From positions 11,494,769 to 11,558,768 of the forward strand of contig CM059624.1 in assembly GCA_030435675.1 (NCBI GenBank): a stretch of DNA of 64,000 bases, in the 5' to 3' direction. The translations under genes and the position numbers were made by a program. The DNA is from Steinernema hermaphroditum. Taxonomy: Eukaryota > Nematoda > Chromadorea > Rhabditida > Steinernematidae. Shown here in pieces: positions 1 through 8,900 of this stretch (the first letter of the stretch is position 1; every line of letters starts with the position of its first letter). Under the pieces are notes generated by a model, which saw nothing but the letters and a program-made list of their open reading frames with translations, did not search any database and was not told where the DNA came from.

Positions 1-2831
1 GTGGTTCCACTTCAGTTTTCTTCTCGATGAAGCCAGCGGTGAGAATGGCAGAGGGTGACTCGAGAGGCTTCGCCTGCTCAGCACTTGCAGTGGGGATCTT
101 TACGTCCTCTACGCTTCGTCCAAGTGTTTCAGTTGAAGCCGAGGAAAGTGCTTTCACTTCTTTAGGCTCTTTGGCAATTTCTGGAGGTGGTATGTAGTGT
201 GCTTCGTCTTTGACAGCCTCTAGTTTCGGCGATTGTTCAGAGTCCTCTTCAACTTCCGCCGTTTCAGGCTTATCCATTGTAACTTCAGGTTTCTTCACGA
301 CAAAATCAGAGGAGAAAGGTGCTTCAACTGGCTTTGACGGTACCGTACTTGCAAAAGGCTTCGGTTGTCTTTCAGACGAATTGTGATCTGTGTGAGGGTC
401 GGGCTTTAGCGATTCACCGAAGCAGTTCACTTTTTCCTCCACTATTGCTTGTTTTATGGGCTTTTCTGCGACAAATAGAACGGTCTTCGGGGGCTGATGA
501 AAACGGGGAGTGAGAGTGCTCGCAGGAGGGCTATTTTCCGTCTTCAGCTCCTCTGACTTCAATGCTGGTTTGGCGATTTCTGGTGTAAGTACCTTGGGCT
601 CTGTGGGTATGAGAGCTTCGGGTGGATGTACTCCGAGCAATTTAGCCTCTTCTTTCTTTGCTGGAAGGTCATTCAAATTCGATGAGGGTTGTTCAGGCAT
701 AGTTTCCGGCAACGACGTGCCCGTCGACTCTGACATCTCCTCTTCCTCTTCTCCGCTATCCGATTCTTCCGAGGTGAGGAACTCTTTTTCACTTTCATCT
801 TTCTCCTTCTTGTTTTCATCCACCTTAAGAGAGGTCCTTGGCAGGATCGGTTTCATCATATCCGCAAGAGACGCCTCCTCTTCGCCATCGGTGTCGTCAG
901 ATCCAACAAGTTCGGCTTTGTCCTCCTCGGTGGCTTCGAGTGGGACGAACTCTTCCGATTCAGAGCTGGAAGCGCTGTCGTCCGACCCTTCAGAATCTTC
1001 GATGATGTCGTCTTCTGAGGGCTCCAGCTTAGGATATAAACTCTGTGGTATTTCCGGCACCCGTTTCAGCTCTTCGTCTTCAGAGATAGCGTTCGATCTA
1101 ATCTCGACCGGGAGTGTGACCTCGCCCATAACACGCTCTCTCTCCTCCGCCTTCGGAGCCTCAAGGTTCTCGATTTCGACCACAAGATGCATCTTCATCG
1201 GAGGCTTCCGCACAGGTTCCTCCTCCATGAGCTCGTCGGGGACTTCGAAAGGCTCCAGTATTTCTGTTTTCGTGTTGGATACTGAAGATGCTGTGCTGAG
1301 CCTTCTCTCAGATCTGCGCTGCGAAGAGGACTTGGCATCAGAGAACTCTTCGGCATCTGGGCTGATGTGGCGCTGGTGGAGTAGCTGGCACTCTGGCTGC
1401 TCAGGATCGTATCTGAAGACATAGTAGTAGCCCTCTTTGGTGGCCACAAGGACACACAGATGGTTATCGACCCTAAAGTTGTCATTCTTTCACTAACGCC
1501 TTCAGTGTCGGACTCACACTTTCAAGGCGACGTCGTTCTCAAAGTCGGAAACCCCTGGAAGTCGGCACTTGGCTATCGAAGTGGGCCTCAGAACAGAGTC
1601 CATCATGGGAATGGTCATGGCCTGGGTGTAGAGATAGTTTGTATACTCGCCGGCCAGGGAGTCACAGTGTGTGCTGAATATAAGAAGTAGATGGGTTAGG
1701 GCTAGAAGCGCCTACTTGGCATTGAGAGGCTGATCCAGTTTGTACAAGTGGACCGTTCCGGTGGAGCCTGAGGAGGCCAGGAACCTGGAGTCCATCGAGA
1801 ATGCCAAGGCGTAGATAATGGCGTTTTTGCGACCTCTGGTGAACTCGAAGAGTTTCTCGCCCGTCCTCACCGAGTGCACGCGGACAACGGTTCCTCTTTC
1901 GGAGGCGGTAGCAACCAAGGAGCCGTCCCAGTTCAGCTTCACCGCCGCGATGTGATTCTCATGCGCGTTGATGGAGATGACGCTCTGAAGACTATCGGCG
2001 TCGTAGATGTTGACCACTCCTTTGCCGTCGTAGACGGGATAGGCCAAGATGGAGGTCTCTTCGGGACAGAGGTCGATGATTCCCTGCACGTTAGGGGGCA
2101 TTCCTTGGATCTGGTGCAGTTCCTTGAATACATTCTTGACGTCGTGGATGTACAGATTCCTTTCGATGCATATGACCAGTCTCTAAAAAAGGTTCCGTGT
2201 GGAAAGGCGAGTTCGATCAATGTACCTTTTTGTTGAGTCGCACGGCGAGAATATCATTTCTGCAGGTGATCGTCTTGATCAGCTGACCGTTGAGTGTAAA
2301 ACAGCGTAAGACGTTGGGACGATGCCTCGACACTGTGACGATCAGATTGTGTAAGAATAGCCTTTCGACGATGGCAGTTTCGTCGTTATCTGGAAGTTTG
2401 GAGATTGTGGACAAGAACAGAATCTTTGAGTATTAGCTATATGGGTGTAAGAGATAAAAATCCAAGAAGCAAAGGACACTTTTATAAGAATCTCTTGATC
2501 GTGAAATTCAAGAAATTGGGTGTAACGTCAAGTTCAAGATTCACGAAATATAAAGATTAAAAAAATGAAAAATTTGGTTTTAAATGCCTTCAAGGGTACT
2601 GTAGCATAGATAACCATAACAACCTACTGTAATTCCTCTGTTTCTCTATCCTCTCGCCATTCAAAGTGTAGATAATCACTCCCGCATTGTGCCCATAACT
2701 GATGGAAGTGGCGTCCTGGTTAAAGCTGACGTGGTGCTCATCTGCCTGCTGAAAAACAGTCCACCTTTCCGCATCCCTTTCCGGATCAAAAGACTTACAA
2801 TTCTGGGTCGCGGGATCAGCTGCGCCAGCAT
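1..2831 (-). CDS. atg-18: ATG18/WIPI PROPPIN with long acidic C-terminal tail (3' end beyond window)
   Basis: A PI3P-binding seven-bladed WD40 (PROPPIN) protein, which in this family acts at the phagophore to recruit lipidation machinery. Exons on the minus strand: 2799-2831 (start ATG 2829-2831), 2628-2748, 2226-2389, 1716-2182, 1518-1673 and 1472 down to <1. All joins keep frame and use GT-AG introns of 43-50 nt, apart from the longer intron 2390-2627. Blade sequences match WIPI1/2: VSFNQDATSISYG, AIVERLFLHNLIVTVS, the NEHIA-type inter-blade segment around AHENHIAAVKLNWDGS, and SERGTVVRVHSVRTGEKLFEF. The lipid-binding motif at about residues 220-223 reads FTRG instead of FRRG. The propeller ends near residue 345 (YYYVFRYDPEQPECQ). 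The reading frame then continues for more than 450 codons of Glu/Asp/Ser/Pro/Lys-rich sequence with no stop before the window edge. C. elegans ATG-18, as I recall it, is about 400 aa without such a tail. ATG18 rather than EPG-6/WDR45 is preferred from blade 5. Confidence 0.88.
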
Positions 2832-3814
2832 GACAAACCGATCGATCGGCTCTTATTACTTACCACTCACTGTGGCTGCTGACTGCGTTCGAACGGCCGG
2901 CGGCGTGTCCTATTTCCAAGGCAGTCGCTGGGATGGGCGATTTGCTGAGAGACGATCGATCGCCGTCTGATTCCCGGCTGCGGTGTTCCTCTCGAAGGTC
3001 AATCGGCGGCGAACTGAAACATCCACTGCGACGGCCAAAACAGACGCGTTCGGCGTGCGCACGCATCGGTCGGGCTCGTTTGGCATTGGCCCGGGCGGCT
3101 GGCCCGGAGCGCCACCCACAGAGCACACAATAAAGAGCATCGATTCGCGGACATTGGGTGCATTGCGACGTCACTGAAGGTCAAGAAGGCGGTCAGTCGC
3201 CGACTCCTCCGGTCACTCATGACATCGCGCCTTCCGCTATTACAGTACGTGAAAATCACGCTCTCCTTGTGTTATCTGTTGTGCTATCACGTGACGACGG
3301 CTCATTACAAAACAAACTGATCTCGTTAACGGCTTCGCAGGATGCGAGGCGCCTGCGAAAGAGGGACAGGGGTGCACTTCTGCTCGGGGGTGGTCGCCTG
3401 GTTTTCGATATTTTAAAGACACTTTAATATTCCGTGGCGCTTTGGAGGGGATCACGGAGTTGTGGTGTTTCTCCCCTCACAACAGGTTCCCAGTTTGTTT
3501 ACTGTGGCTACGGAAGGGGGCGGCGGTAGAGCTCTCTTTTGAGCACACTATAGGTTGTTTGATTTGAGGGAACGGCGACGGAAAAGGGAAAGCGCAGAGA
3601 CACTCAGAAGCACCGAAAAACGTTTCGAAATGGGTCAAGAACCCTTCGGGAACGTTGATAAGAACGCATTTTACAGCATCGCAGTCACACCGACGGAGTC
3701 CCGTTTAGCGATGCGTTCTCTTTTTGTTGTCACAATTACTAATCGAAGCCATGCGGCGGCGCCGGAAAACTGATATCTACGCTCGCCTCACAGTAATCTG
3801 TTCCGTTTCAGACG
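2832..3814. other. Intergenic region, divergent promoter space
   Basis: About 980 bases separate the atg-18 start (minus strand) from the small gene beginning at 3815 (plus strand). It holds only short overlapping ORFs in several frames with no splice logic or recognisable domain. It presumably contains the promoters of both genes. An acceptor-like tract ending in ttcag at 3805-3812 lies directly before the next start codon and could be a spliced-leader acceptor. I see no repeat or RNA gene. Confidence 0.5.
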
Positions 3815-4030
3815 ATGGCCCTCGGAGACCCTCTTAGAACACCACCTCCTTCTCAAACTGCTTCGCCTCCTGAAGCGTCAGAGCTGATAATGGCACCCAA
3901 GAAACTCCAGAGGATCAGGCCAATCTCGCACAGGGAATCCGGGAAGCCTTTTCCCAAGATCAACTTCGACGACGTTCGGCCTTTGGACGCGGAACGTTCT
4001 GTAGATAAGCCGCAAATGCCAGAGAAATGA
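3815..4030 (+). CDS. Small proline-rich hypothetical protein, 71 aa
   Basis: A single open frame from ATG 3815 to TGA 4028-4030. The start follows a good acceptor (ccgtttcag then acgATG), as expected for a trans-spliced nematode mRNA or a last coding exon. The product begins MALGDPLRTPPPSQ. It has a Pro/Ser-rich N-terminal third and a basic and then mixed-charge remainder (APKKLQRIRPISHRESGKPF). There is no signal peptide or membrane segment. I do not recognise the family. A second tiny ORF of similar style starts 272 bases downstream on the same strand, again right after an acceptor, so the two could form one transcription unit. It could instead be the 3' exon of a gene whose earlier exons I could not define. 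Confidence 0.45.
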   Translation: MALGDPLRTPPPSQTASPPEASELIMAPKKLQRIRPISHRESGKPFPKINFDDVRPLDAERSVDKPQMPEK

Positions 4031-4302
4031 TTCGAACTTCTATTTGTAAAGAGATGTTGTATTGCAAAAAGCCATTCAGTAAATCGATTCGTCCCCCTCT
4101 GACGACCCTCACATGAACAACACGTGATCGCTGCTGGTGATCTCAATGGTGTTTTATATGTATTTACACGTGCCAGTCACCACCAACCAGGTACAATGTT
4201 TGGTCTTCTAGTTAAAGTGCTCAGTAGTCCCTTGTAGCTTTTAAGAGAAGGCCTATCACCTCCTTTTGTGTATTTTCCTAAAAGCTTCCATTTTCCCTAG
4301 TA

Positions 4303-4455
4303 ATGTCTTCTGGAAAGACCAACAAGCCTGAAACTGAGCACTATAAATTTGATGCTCTGAAGCTCCTTCTCAAGCTGCTTTCGGTTCTTCCTGGCCTCTC
4401 ACACGAACTGCCAGAAGAGGACAGTACTGTGGCACTGCGGGATGACATGTCCTGA
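4303..4455 (+). CDS. Micro-ORF, 50 aa, hypothetical
   Basis: ATG 4303 to TGA 4453-4455, open throughout. The start is preceded by ttttccctag (acceptor at 4291-4300), so an SL acceptor is possible. The predicted peptide starts MSSGKTNKPETEHYKFDALK, has a leucine-rich amphipathic middle (LLLKLLSVLP) and ends acidic. There is no signal peptide and no recognised family. The acceptor just upstream and the proximity to the similarly small gene at 3815-4030 are the arguments that it is real. Chance ORFs of this length are common, so confidence is limited. It ends about 40 bases before the foldback repeat. Confidence 0.35.
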   Translation: MSSGKTNKPETEHYKFDALKLLLKLLSVLPGLSHELPEEDSTVALRDDMS

Positions 4456-4494
4456 TCGTAAAGAAGCGCTTCGAAACTATATTTGCGGTACTAG

Positions 4495-4614
4495 GACATT
4501 TGCGCCACCGACATTTGCGCCACCGACATTTGCGCCACCGACATTTGCGCCACAGACATTTGCGCCACCGACATTTGCGCCACAGACACTTGCGCCACAG
4601 ACATTTGCGCCACT
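4495..4614 (+). repeat. Tandem array, eight units of a 15-bp repeat
   Basis: Eight consecutive units of consensus acatttgcgccaccg. Variation is almost confined to the last three bases (ccg or cag), plus one acacttgcg unit. Because the unit is a multiple of three, the array stays open in several frames on both strands (TFAPP or WRKCR repeats), which produces spurious repetitive ORFs. Confidence 0.9.
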
Positions 4615-5112
4615 TTTCTGGTCTCACCACGAAAAGCCTTTTACGAATCCCTTTAATTAATAACTGGAGTAGGAACGGTAAGTCGTGAGCTGTGTTCGAT
4701 ACTTTCTGTGTCTCACCATGTAAGCTACGACTAGGACATATAAGAATAAACTTTAAAATCGCAAACAAAAATTTGAGTCACAGCCTGTGTCTCACAAATG
4801 CACGAGTTTGAGTTTATAAAATTCAGATCAAATTCTTAATCTTGAATTTCGTGTTTTCGGGCACGAACAAAATCAATAGGTATGAGCCTAAGCCAAGCTT
4901 GGATGTTAGGTCATTAGGCCATCGCCCGCAATATTAAATATCTAGGCATGTTCCTAAGGCAAACCTAGGTCTACAACATAAGCAAAGAGGAGGGCTCGCT
5001 TCGCTTGCTGAAACCTCAGTGACATGCGCCTAGACATCTGAACACAACGTGCTCTCCGTTTAAAATTTAAAAGTATTGGGCGTAAAAGGCTTTTCGTGGT
5101 GAGACCAAAAAA

Positions 5113-5217
5113 GTGGCGCAAATGTCTGTGGCGCAAATGTCAGTGGCGCAAATGTCGGTGGCGCAAATGTCAGTGGCGCAAATGTCGGTGGCGCAAATGT
5201 CGGTGGCGCAAATGTCC
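5113..5217 (-). repeat. Tandem array, seven units of the same 15-bp repeat, inverted
   Basis: Seven units of ggcgcaaatgtcggt, the reverse complement of the array at 4495-4614, with the same polymorphic third-triplet positions (cggt, cagt, ctgt). Together the arrays could form a long hairpin. Confidence 0.9.
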
Positions 5218-5454
5218 GAGCACCATATTTGCTATTCAAAGGGCGTGGTTTACAATTTTGTAGGAAATGTAAAATATGCCATAGTTGCGTATAAGCAAGT
5301 AATCGTCTTAAAAAGGCCAAGTGTTCAATATCTAGTGATCCACCCATGCGTATAAAAGCATTAGAAGGTAGGATCTACATCCGCTTCCTGATCATCAGAG
5401 TGATGTAGAACTCGTTGAGGCAGCATCCATTCTCTGAAGCACTTTCTCTGTTGT

Positions 5455-5962
5455 CTACTCCTCGTAGGCGAGCAAAACTGAGCAGTCCAGAGGAGCAGAA
5501 GTCACAGGGGATTTCGGCGAAGGAAAGCAGGCAAAGATGTTGTCCTCCACTTCCTTCTTGGAGCCGTAAAGGGAAAATCGACCGTTCTCGCGGAGGTGAT
5601 AATATCTGAAATGAGACGCATCCATCCACAGTCCACGTCTACAAGTGCTTTGCAGACGCTAGACGAATTCCGTGTGTCTGGGAGCTTAAAGAGCCACTTT
5701 CCCTGAATTTTGGACCAAGGTTGGTCCATGTACAATTAGCGCTACGGTACATGTCTCGTACAACACCTCTAATCGACCATCCTTCGCCAGGATTACGATA
5801 GACATTGATCATCCGCCAACCAAGTGTCCAGTCCATCGCTAGCTGACCAAGGTGACCGATACTAGCTGTGGAAATGCGTGACAGCCCCATCCACACAACA
5901 TCTGCGTTCTGATGGGTGTCCGTGAATACTCTCCAAACCCCAACCCCACCAAGCGTCACCAT
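5455..5962 (-). CDS. Orphan protein, about 156 aa, two exons
   Basis: Exon 1 is 5643-5962 (ATG 5960-5962) and exon 2 is 5455-5605. They are joined across a 37-nt intron (donor gtagac, acceptor tttcag) with correct phase, giving a frame that closes at TAG 5455-5457. The product starts MVTLGGVGVWRVFTDTHQ. It has a central stretch rich in Trp, Gly and Ile (GHLGQLAMDWTLGWRMINVY) and a C-terminal section LYYHLRENGRFSLYGSKKEV. A consensus acceptor lies just before the ATG, so an upstream exon or a trans-splice is possible. I recognise no domain. An alternative splice (donor at gtacgagac near 5750) also gives an open frame, so the exact structure is uncertain. The gene lies between the foldback element and rrp-1, on the same strand as rrp-1. 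Confidence 0.42.
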
Positions 5963-6054
5963 GCAGTCTGAAAACATAAATCATATTCGTCAACAATAAC
6001 AACAAAAACAACAAGAACTCTGCGATAACAAAAACGGCGCCAACGGAGATCTCT

Positions 6055-7197
6055 TCAGGCAAGCACAGCTTGCTGCGATTTGCCCTTTCGCGCCTTCTTC
6101 TTGATCTTCTTCGCGGGTCCACTCGATCGCTTCTTCTTCCTTCGCATTTGCCGCTTCACCGGCTCGTACTCCTTGTCCTTCTTTTCAATGTGTGGGAACG
6201 GATCTTTGTCGGCAGCAGCTCTTTCGAACCTGAACAAGCACGTCAGTGGCAACACATCAAGACTGGACGACGTACTGTTCGGAGAGCTTGTAGAGTCGTT
6301 GGCGTCTTTTGCTGTTGACTTCGGGTGATTTTCCCAAATCAAAGAAGAGCTTCGCGAAGTGCGCGTAGTCGATGTCAAAGCCTCCTTCAGGCTTTTCGCC
6401 AATCATCTCTTGTTCTTCCTCGTCATCGCGAGCTATCACGGTCGCTGTCTTCTCGTTGAGGATAGTGAGGAAAATTTCGTCGATGAAGGAGTCGAAGAGG
6501 TACCCACTGAAACAGTCAATTAGTATAGCCCTCTCTAAAGTCCGGAAACTCACGAGTTCTTCTCAGCAAGTGCGTGAGCGAAAGCAGAAATATACTTCGT
6601 GGCGACATCGTTGGGAACGCCGCCGGCCTCGTCAAGCTCATCGAGGAAGATCGACGCAAAATGGTACTTCAGTGAATCGAGGACTTTGGACTCCACAGAG
6701 ATGAACGTAGCGCGCAGCACTTCGAAATATCTGTCGGATTCGGCGCTCGTCCATTTGAGTTCGCGCATTCGGGCGAACGTGGCGCGTAGAATACGGCGGA
6801 AAAGCTAAAGAAAGAAGCACATTCCTGCAGCCAGGCATCGCCAACTCACCATCAAGAACTTATCCATCCGCCAGCGATCCATGGAGGGCCACTGGTTGGA
6901 GAGGGCGACAAAGAGGCAGCGCACGTACTTCTGGGACTGCGCGTCCGTGTGGAACGACTTTAGTAGGTTCGAAATCCTATCGGCCAGCTCTTCCTGCAGC
7001 AGCGGCTTGTCCTGCATCCAGAAGACGTAGTGCAGGCCTTTGCACAAGCGCATGAGCGACTCTTCGTTGAAGCCAGCGTCCGCTTTTGACTGAGTTTCGA
7101 TCCACAGGCGCAGTTGGTTCAGCGCGCGTTTGCGGACCGGAGGCTCACCACAGGCCAGCTTCTGCGCGAAGACGATCTCCACGCTCTCCAAGTCCAT
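6055..7197 (-). CDS. rrp-1: Ribosomal RNA processing protein 1 homolog (RRP1/Nop52)
   Basis: Nucleolar factor required for processing of pre-60S rRNA (the family assists cleavages that generate 5.8S and 28S rRNA). Four exons on the minus strand: 6850-7197 (ATG 7195-7197), 6554-6804, 6276-6506 and 6055-6229, with introns of 45-47 nt and consistent phase, encoding 334 aa. The N-terminal Nop52 domain is visible: the VFAQKLACGEPPVRKRAL repeat-like start, GLHYVFWMQDKPLLQEELAD, SMDRWRMDKFLMLFRRILR, and the family signature NSKRRQRLYKLSEQF near residue 275. The C-terminus is a lysine/arginine-rich nucleolar-type tail (RRKKKRSSGPAKKIKKKARK). The length is shorter than vertebrate RRP1B but plausible for nematodes. 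The stop is TGA 6055-6057. Confidence 0.9.
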
Positions 7198-7739
7198 TGT
7201 CGAGAGCTGATCTGGAAGCAGCGTTTGATGAAACACGGACATTATGCAGGATAGGAGGATAGGAAGAACGAGAAAAACAAAGAAATTACACAGAAATATT
7301 CCATTTCTTTTGGCATTTCCTGTGCGCAGCTGAAGAGGAAAAGGCAAATCTCGAAGATACTGCACACTGCTGAGCGTTGTAAGGCAAGTCGTTTCGAGAC
7401 CCACCAGACCATTCTGCTCTCGAGTTTCAGTGAATCCATATGGTGGTTGTTTAGCTCCATTTTCGAGGCTTTTTTAAATCTAAAATGGCGAAATCTTCCG
7501 CTATAACAGCGGCTGTTTCTGTATACCCTGACAAATCGCATTTCGCACTGCAGGCTATAGCACCCTAACCTTTCATAATGCAATCGAGTTGTGGTCTGTG
7601 GTCGTAAGCCGAATTGCGCCATAATGTGTCGAGTGCTTCGCCAGAACGAAATCAGTTTCATCATTTTTATCGATAAACACTGGTGAGATCACCTCACAAC
7701 ATTTATATACAACGCCAAGAAACACATGTGGTGACACCT
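7198..7739. other. Intergenic region upstream of rrp-1
   Basis: 540 bases between the rrp-1 start and the 3' end of the next minus-strand gene. Minus-strand ORFs here (for example 7242-7664) have no domain or convincing splice sites and overlap each other. Probably promoter and untranslated sequence. Confidence 0.5.
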
Positions 7740-8900
7740 CTAGGCCCTCTTTCCCTTCAGCCTCCTCCTTACATTTCGGATTATCGGTTTGACAGGCTTC
7801 TGGATCTCCACGCGAGGCGGTTCCTCTTGCACCTCAACTTTTGCGTCGATCTCTTCATCCTCTTCTTCTTTTTCTTCTTCTTCTTCTTCTTCCTCCTCTT
7901 CCTCTTCTTGTTGTTCTTCCTCTTCTTGCTGCTCTTCTTCTTCCGGTTCTTCTTCCTCTCTGTAATCTTCGACTTTCATGTTCTTCATCTCTCGGCGCAG
8001 TTCTATGAGGTGGCAGGCCTTCTGGTACTTCCTGACCAGCTTGTGATGGATGGAGACGTGGTCGGCGGTGATGGAGAGCCTCATCTTGTTCGGAAAGGTC
8101 TCCTCGAACTTGTCGGAGTATCGCCACACGTTGAAGGAGGTCGCACAGAGCGACTGGACTTCGTGGAGGAACCAGGGGTTCGGGTGGAAGTAGAGGAAGC
8201 GCTTGCTGGGTTTCGTCAGAATGGCGTCGTTCATGACGTGTTTGAGGATGTGGAGAGGTGGCTTCTGATTTATGGCGAGATCGGTGATGTAGACGGACAT
8301 GTGTCGGTCGAGGAAGATATGGTAGATGAGGTGTGCGGACGCGTGCCACAGAACGCACTGTTCCATGTGGAGCAGAAGGAGTTCTTTCTTGTAGATCCGG
8401 TCGCGAAGCCAGTTGTAGAGGCCGGTGCACTCGTGGAGGTCGCAGTTGTGCATCCTGACCTCACGGATGGCCTTCGGCAGGTAGTCGTAGCAGTTGAACG
8501 TCAGCTTGCGGTTCAGGTTTATGAAGGTGACGGCGAGGTTCGCGGCGGGCATGTGCACGAACTGCTTCAGGGTGTCCAGGCTGATGGGATGCATCTCGCA
8601 CTGCTCCTCCTCCATGATCTGCTGCGCCTTCGTTTCGTCGACGAAGGTGAAGTCAACGACGCGCACGTAGCGGTGGTTCTCCAGGAGCAAGTAGAAGCTG
8701 CTCACCGGGTGTCGGAGGATGGCGTATACGGTACCGTTGTCGGTAAAGCAGAGGCGCATGTTGAACTCCTTGGCGCATTCGGCGTAGTTCTTCGCGTAGA
8801 AGCCCCATCTGCCCTGCAGCCTCGTGAACTGCTCGCACGTCTCAGGACTAAGAAGGCCCAGCACGGAGTGGTAGAACATGTGGCTCCTTGGCTTTTCCAT
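7740..8900 (-). CDS. Intronless orphan protein with glutamate-rich tail, 386 aa
   Basis: One uninterrupted frame from ATG 8898-8900 to the TAG at 7740. The first 300 residues form a mixed alpha/beta-looking, Tyr/His/Cys-containing region (MEKPRSHMFYHSVLGLL at the start). It is followed from about residue 312 by a low-complexity Glu/Gln segment with runs of up to about 13 glutamates, encoded by CTT/CTC repeats on the plus strand, and a short basic end (RNVRRRLKGKRA). There is no signal peptide or membrane helix. Intronless genes with this overall look (short hydrophobic start, no known domain) recur in the window (28136-29014), suggesting a lineage-expanded nematode family, but I cannot name it. 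The long antisense ORF on the plus strand is a shadow of its codon bias. Confidence 0.7.
   Translation of the reverse strand: MEKPRSHMFYHSVLGLLSPETCEQFTRLQGRWGFYAKNYAECAKEFNMRLCFTDNGTVYAILRHPVSSFYLLLENHRYVRVVDFTFVDETKAQQIMEEEQCEMHPISLDTLKQFVHMPAANLAVTFINLNRKLTFNCYDYLPKAIREVRMHNCDLHECTGLYNWLRDRIYKKELLLLHMEQCVLWHASAHLIYHIFLDRHMSVYITDLAINQKPPLHILKHVMNDAILTKPSKRFLYFHPNPWFLHEVQSLCATSFNVWRYSDKFEETFPNKMRLSITADHVSIHHKLVRKYQKACHLIELRREMKNMKVEDYREEEEPEEEEQQEEEEQQEEEEEEEEEEEEKEEEDEEIDAKVEVQEEPPRVEIQKPVKPIIRNVRRRLKGKRA

Larger units (their letters stand above)
4485..5232. mobile_element. Foldback-like element with inverted arms made of 15-bp tandem repeats
   Basis: Two arms in opposite orientation enclose about 430 bases. 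The left arm (about 4485-4650) runs inward as tandem acatttgcgccaccg units followed by a unique segment beginning ttctggtctcaccacg. The right arm (about 5078-5232) is its reverse complement in the same order, including the unique segment at the inner edge (cgtggtgagaccaaaaaagt). The outer flanks also match imperfectly (ggtactaggac against ggtgctcggac after reversal). Terminal inverted repeats composed of short direct repeats are the hallmark of foldback transposons. The interior has no transposase-like frame, so this would be non-autonomous. It could alternatively be a locally inverted satellite. Confidence 0.6.

Noticed and set aside
510..1424. 304-codon Ser-rich plus-strand ORF
   Set aside because: Exact antisense of the Glu/Asp/Ser-rich atg-18 tail exon. 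The minus-strand frame continues the propeller and has correct splice joins.
4442..4768. Repeat-encoded proteins (TFAPP and WRKCR repeats)
   Set aside because: These ORFs exist only because the repeat unit is a multiple of three. They occur in several frames on both strands and have no splice or start support.
4495..5217. CRISPR-like array
   Set aside because: The 15-bp units are directly adjacent without spacers, the sequence is nuclear nematode DNA, and the arrays are inverted relative to each other.
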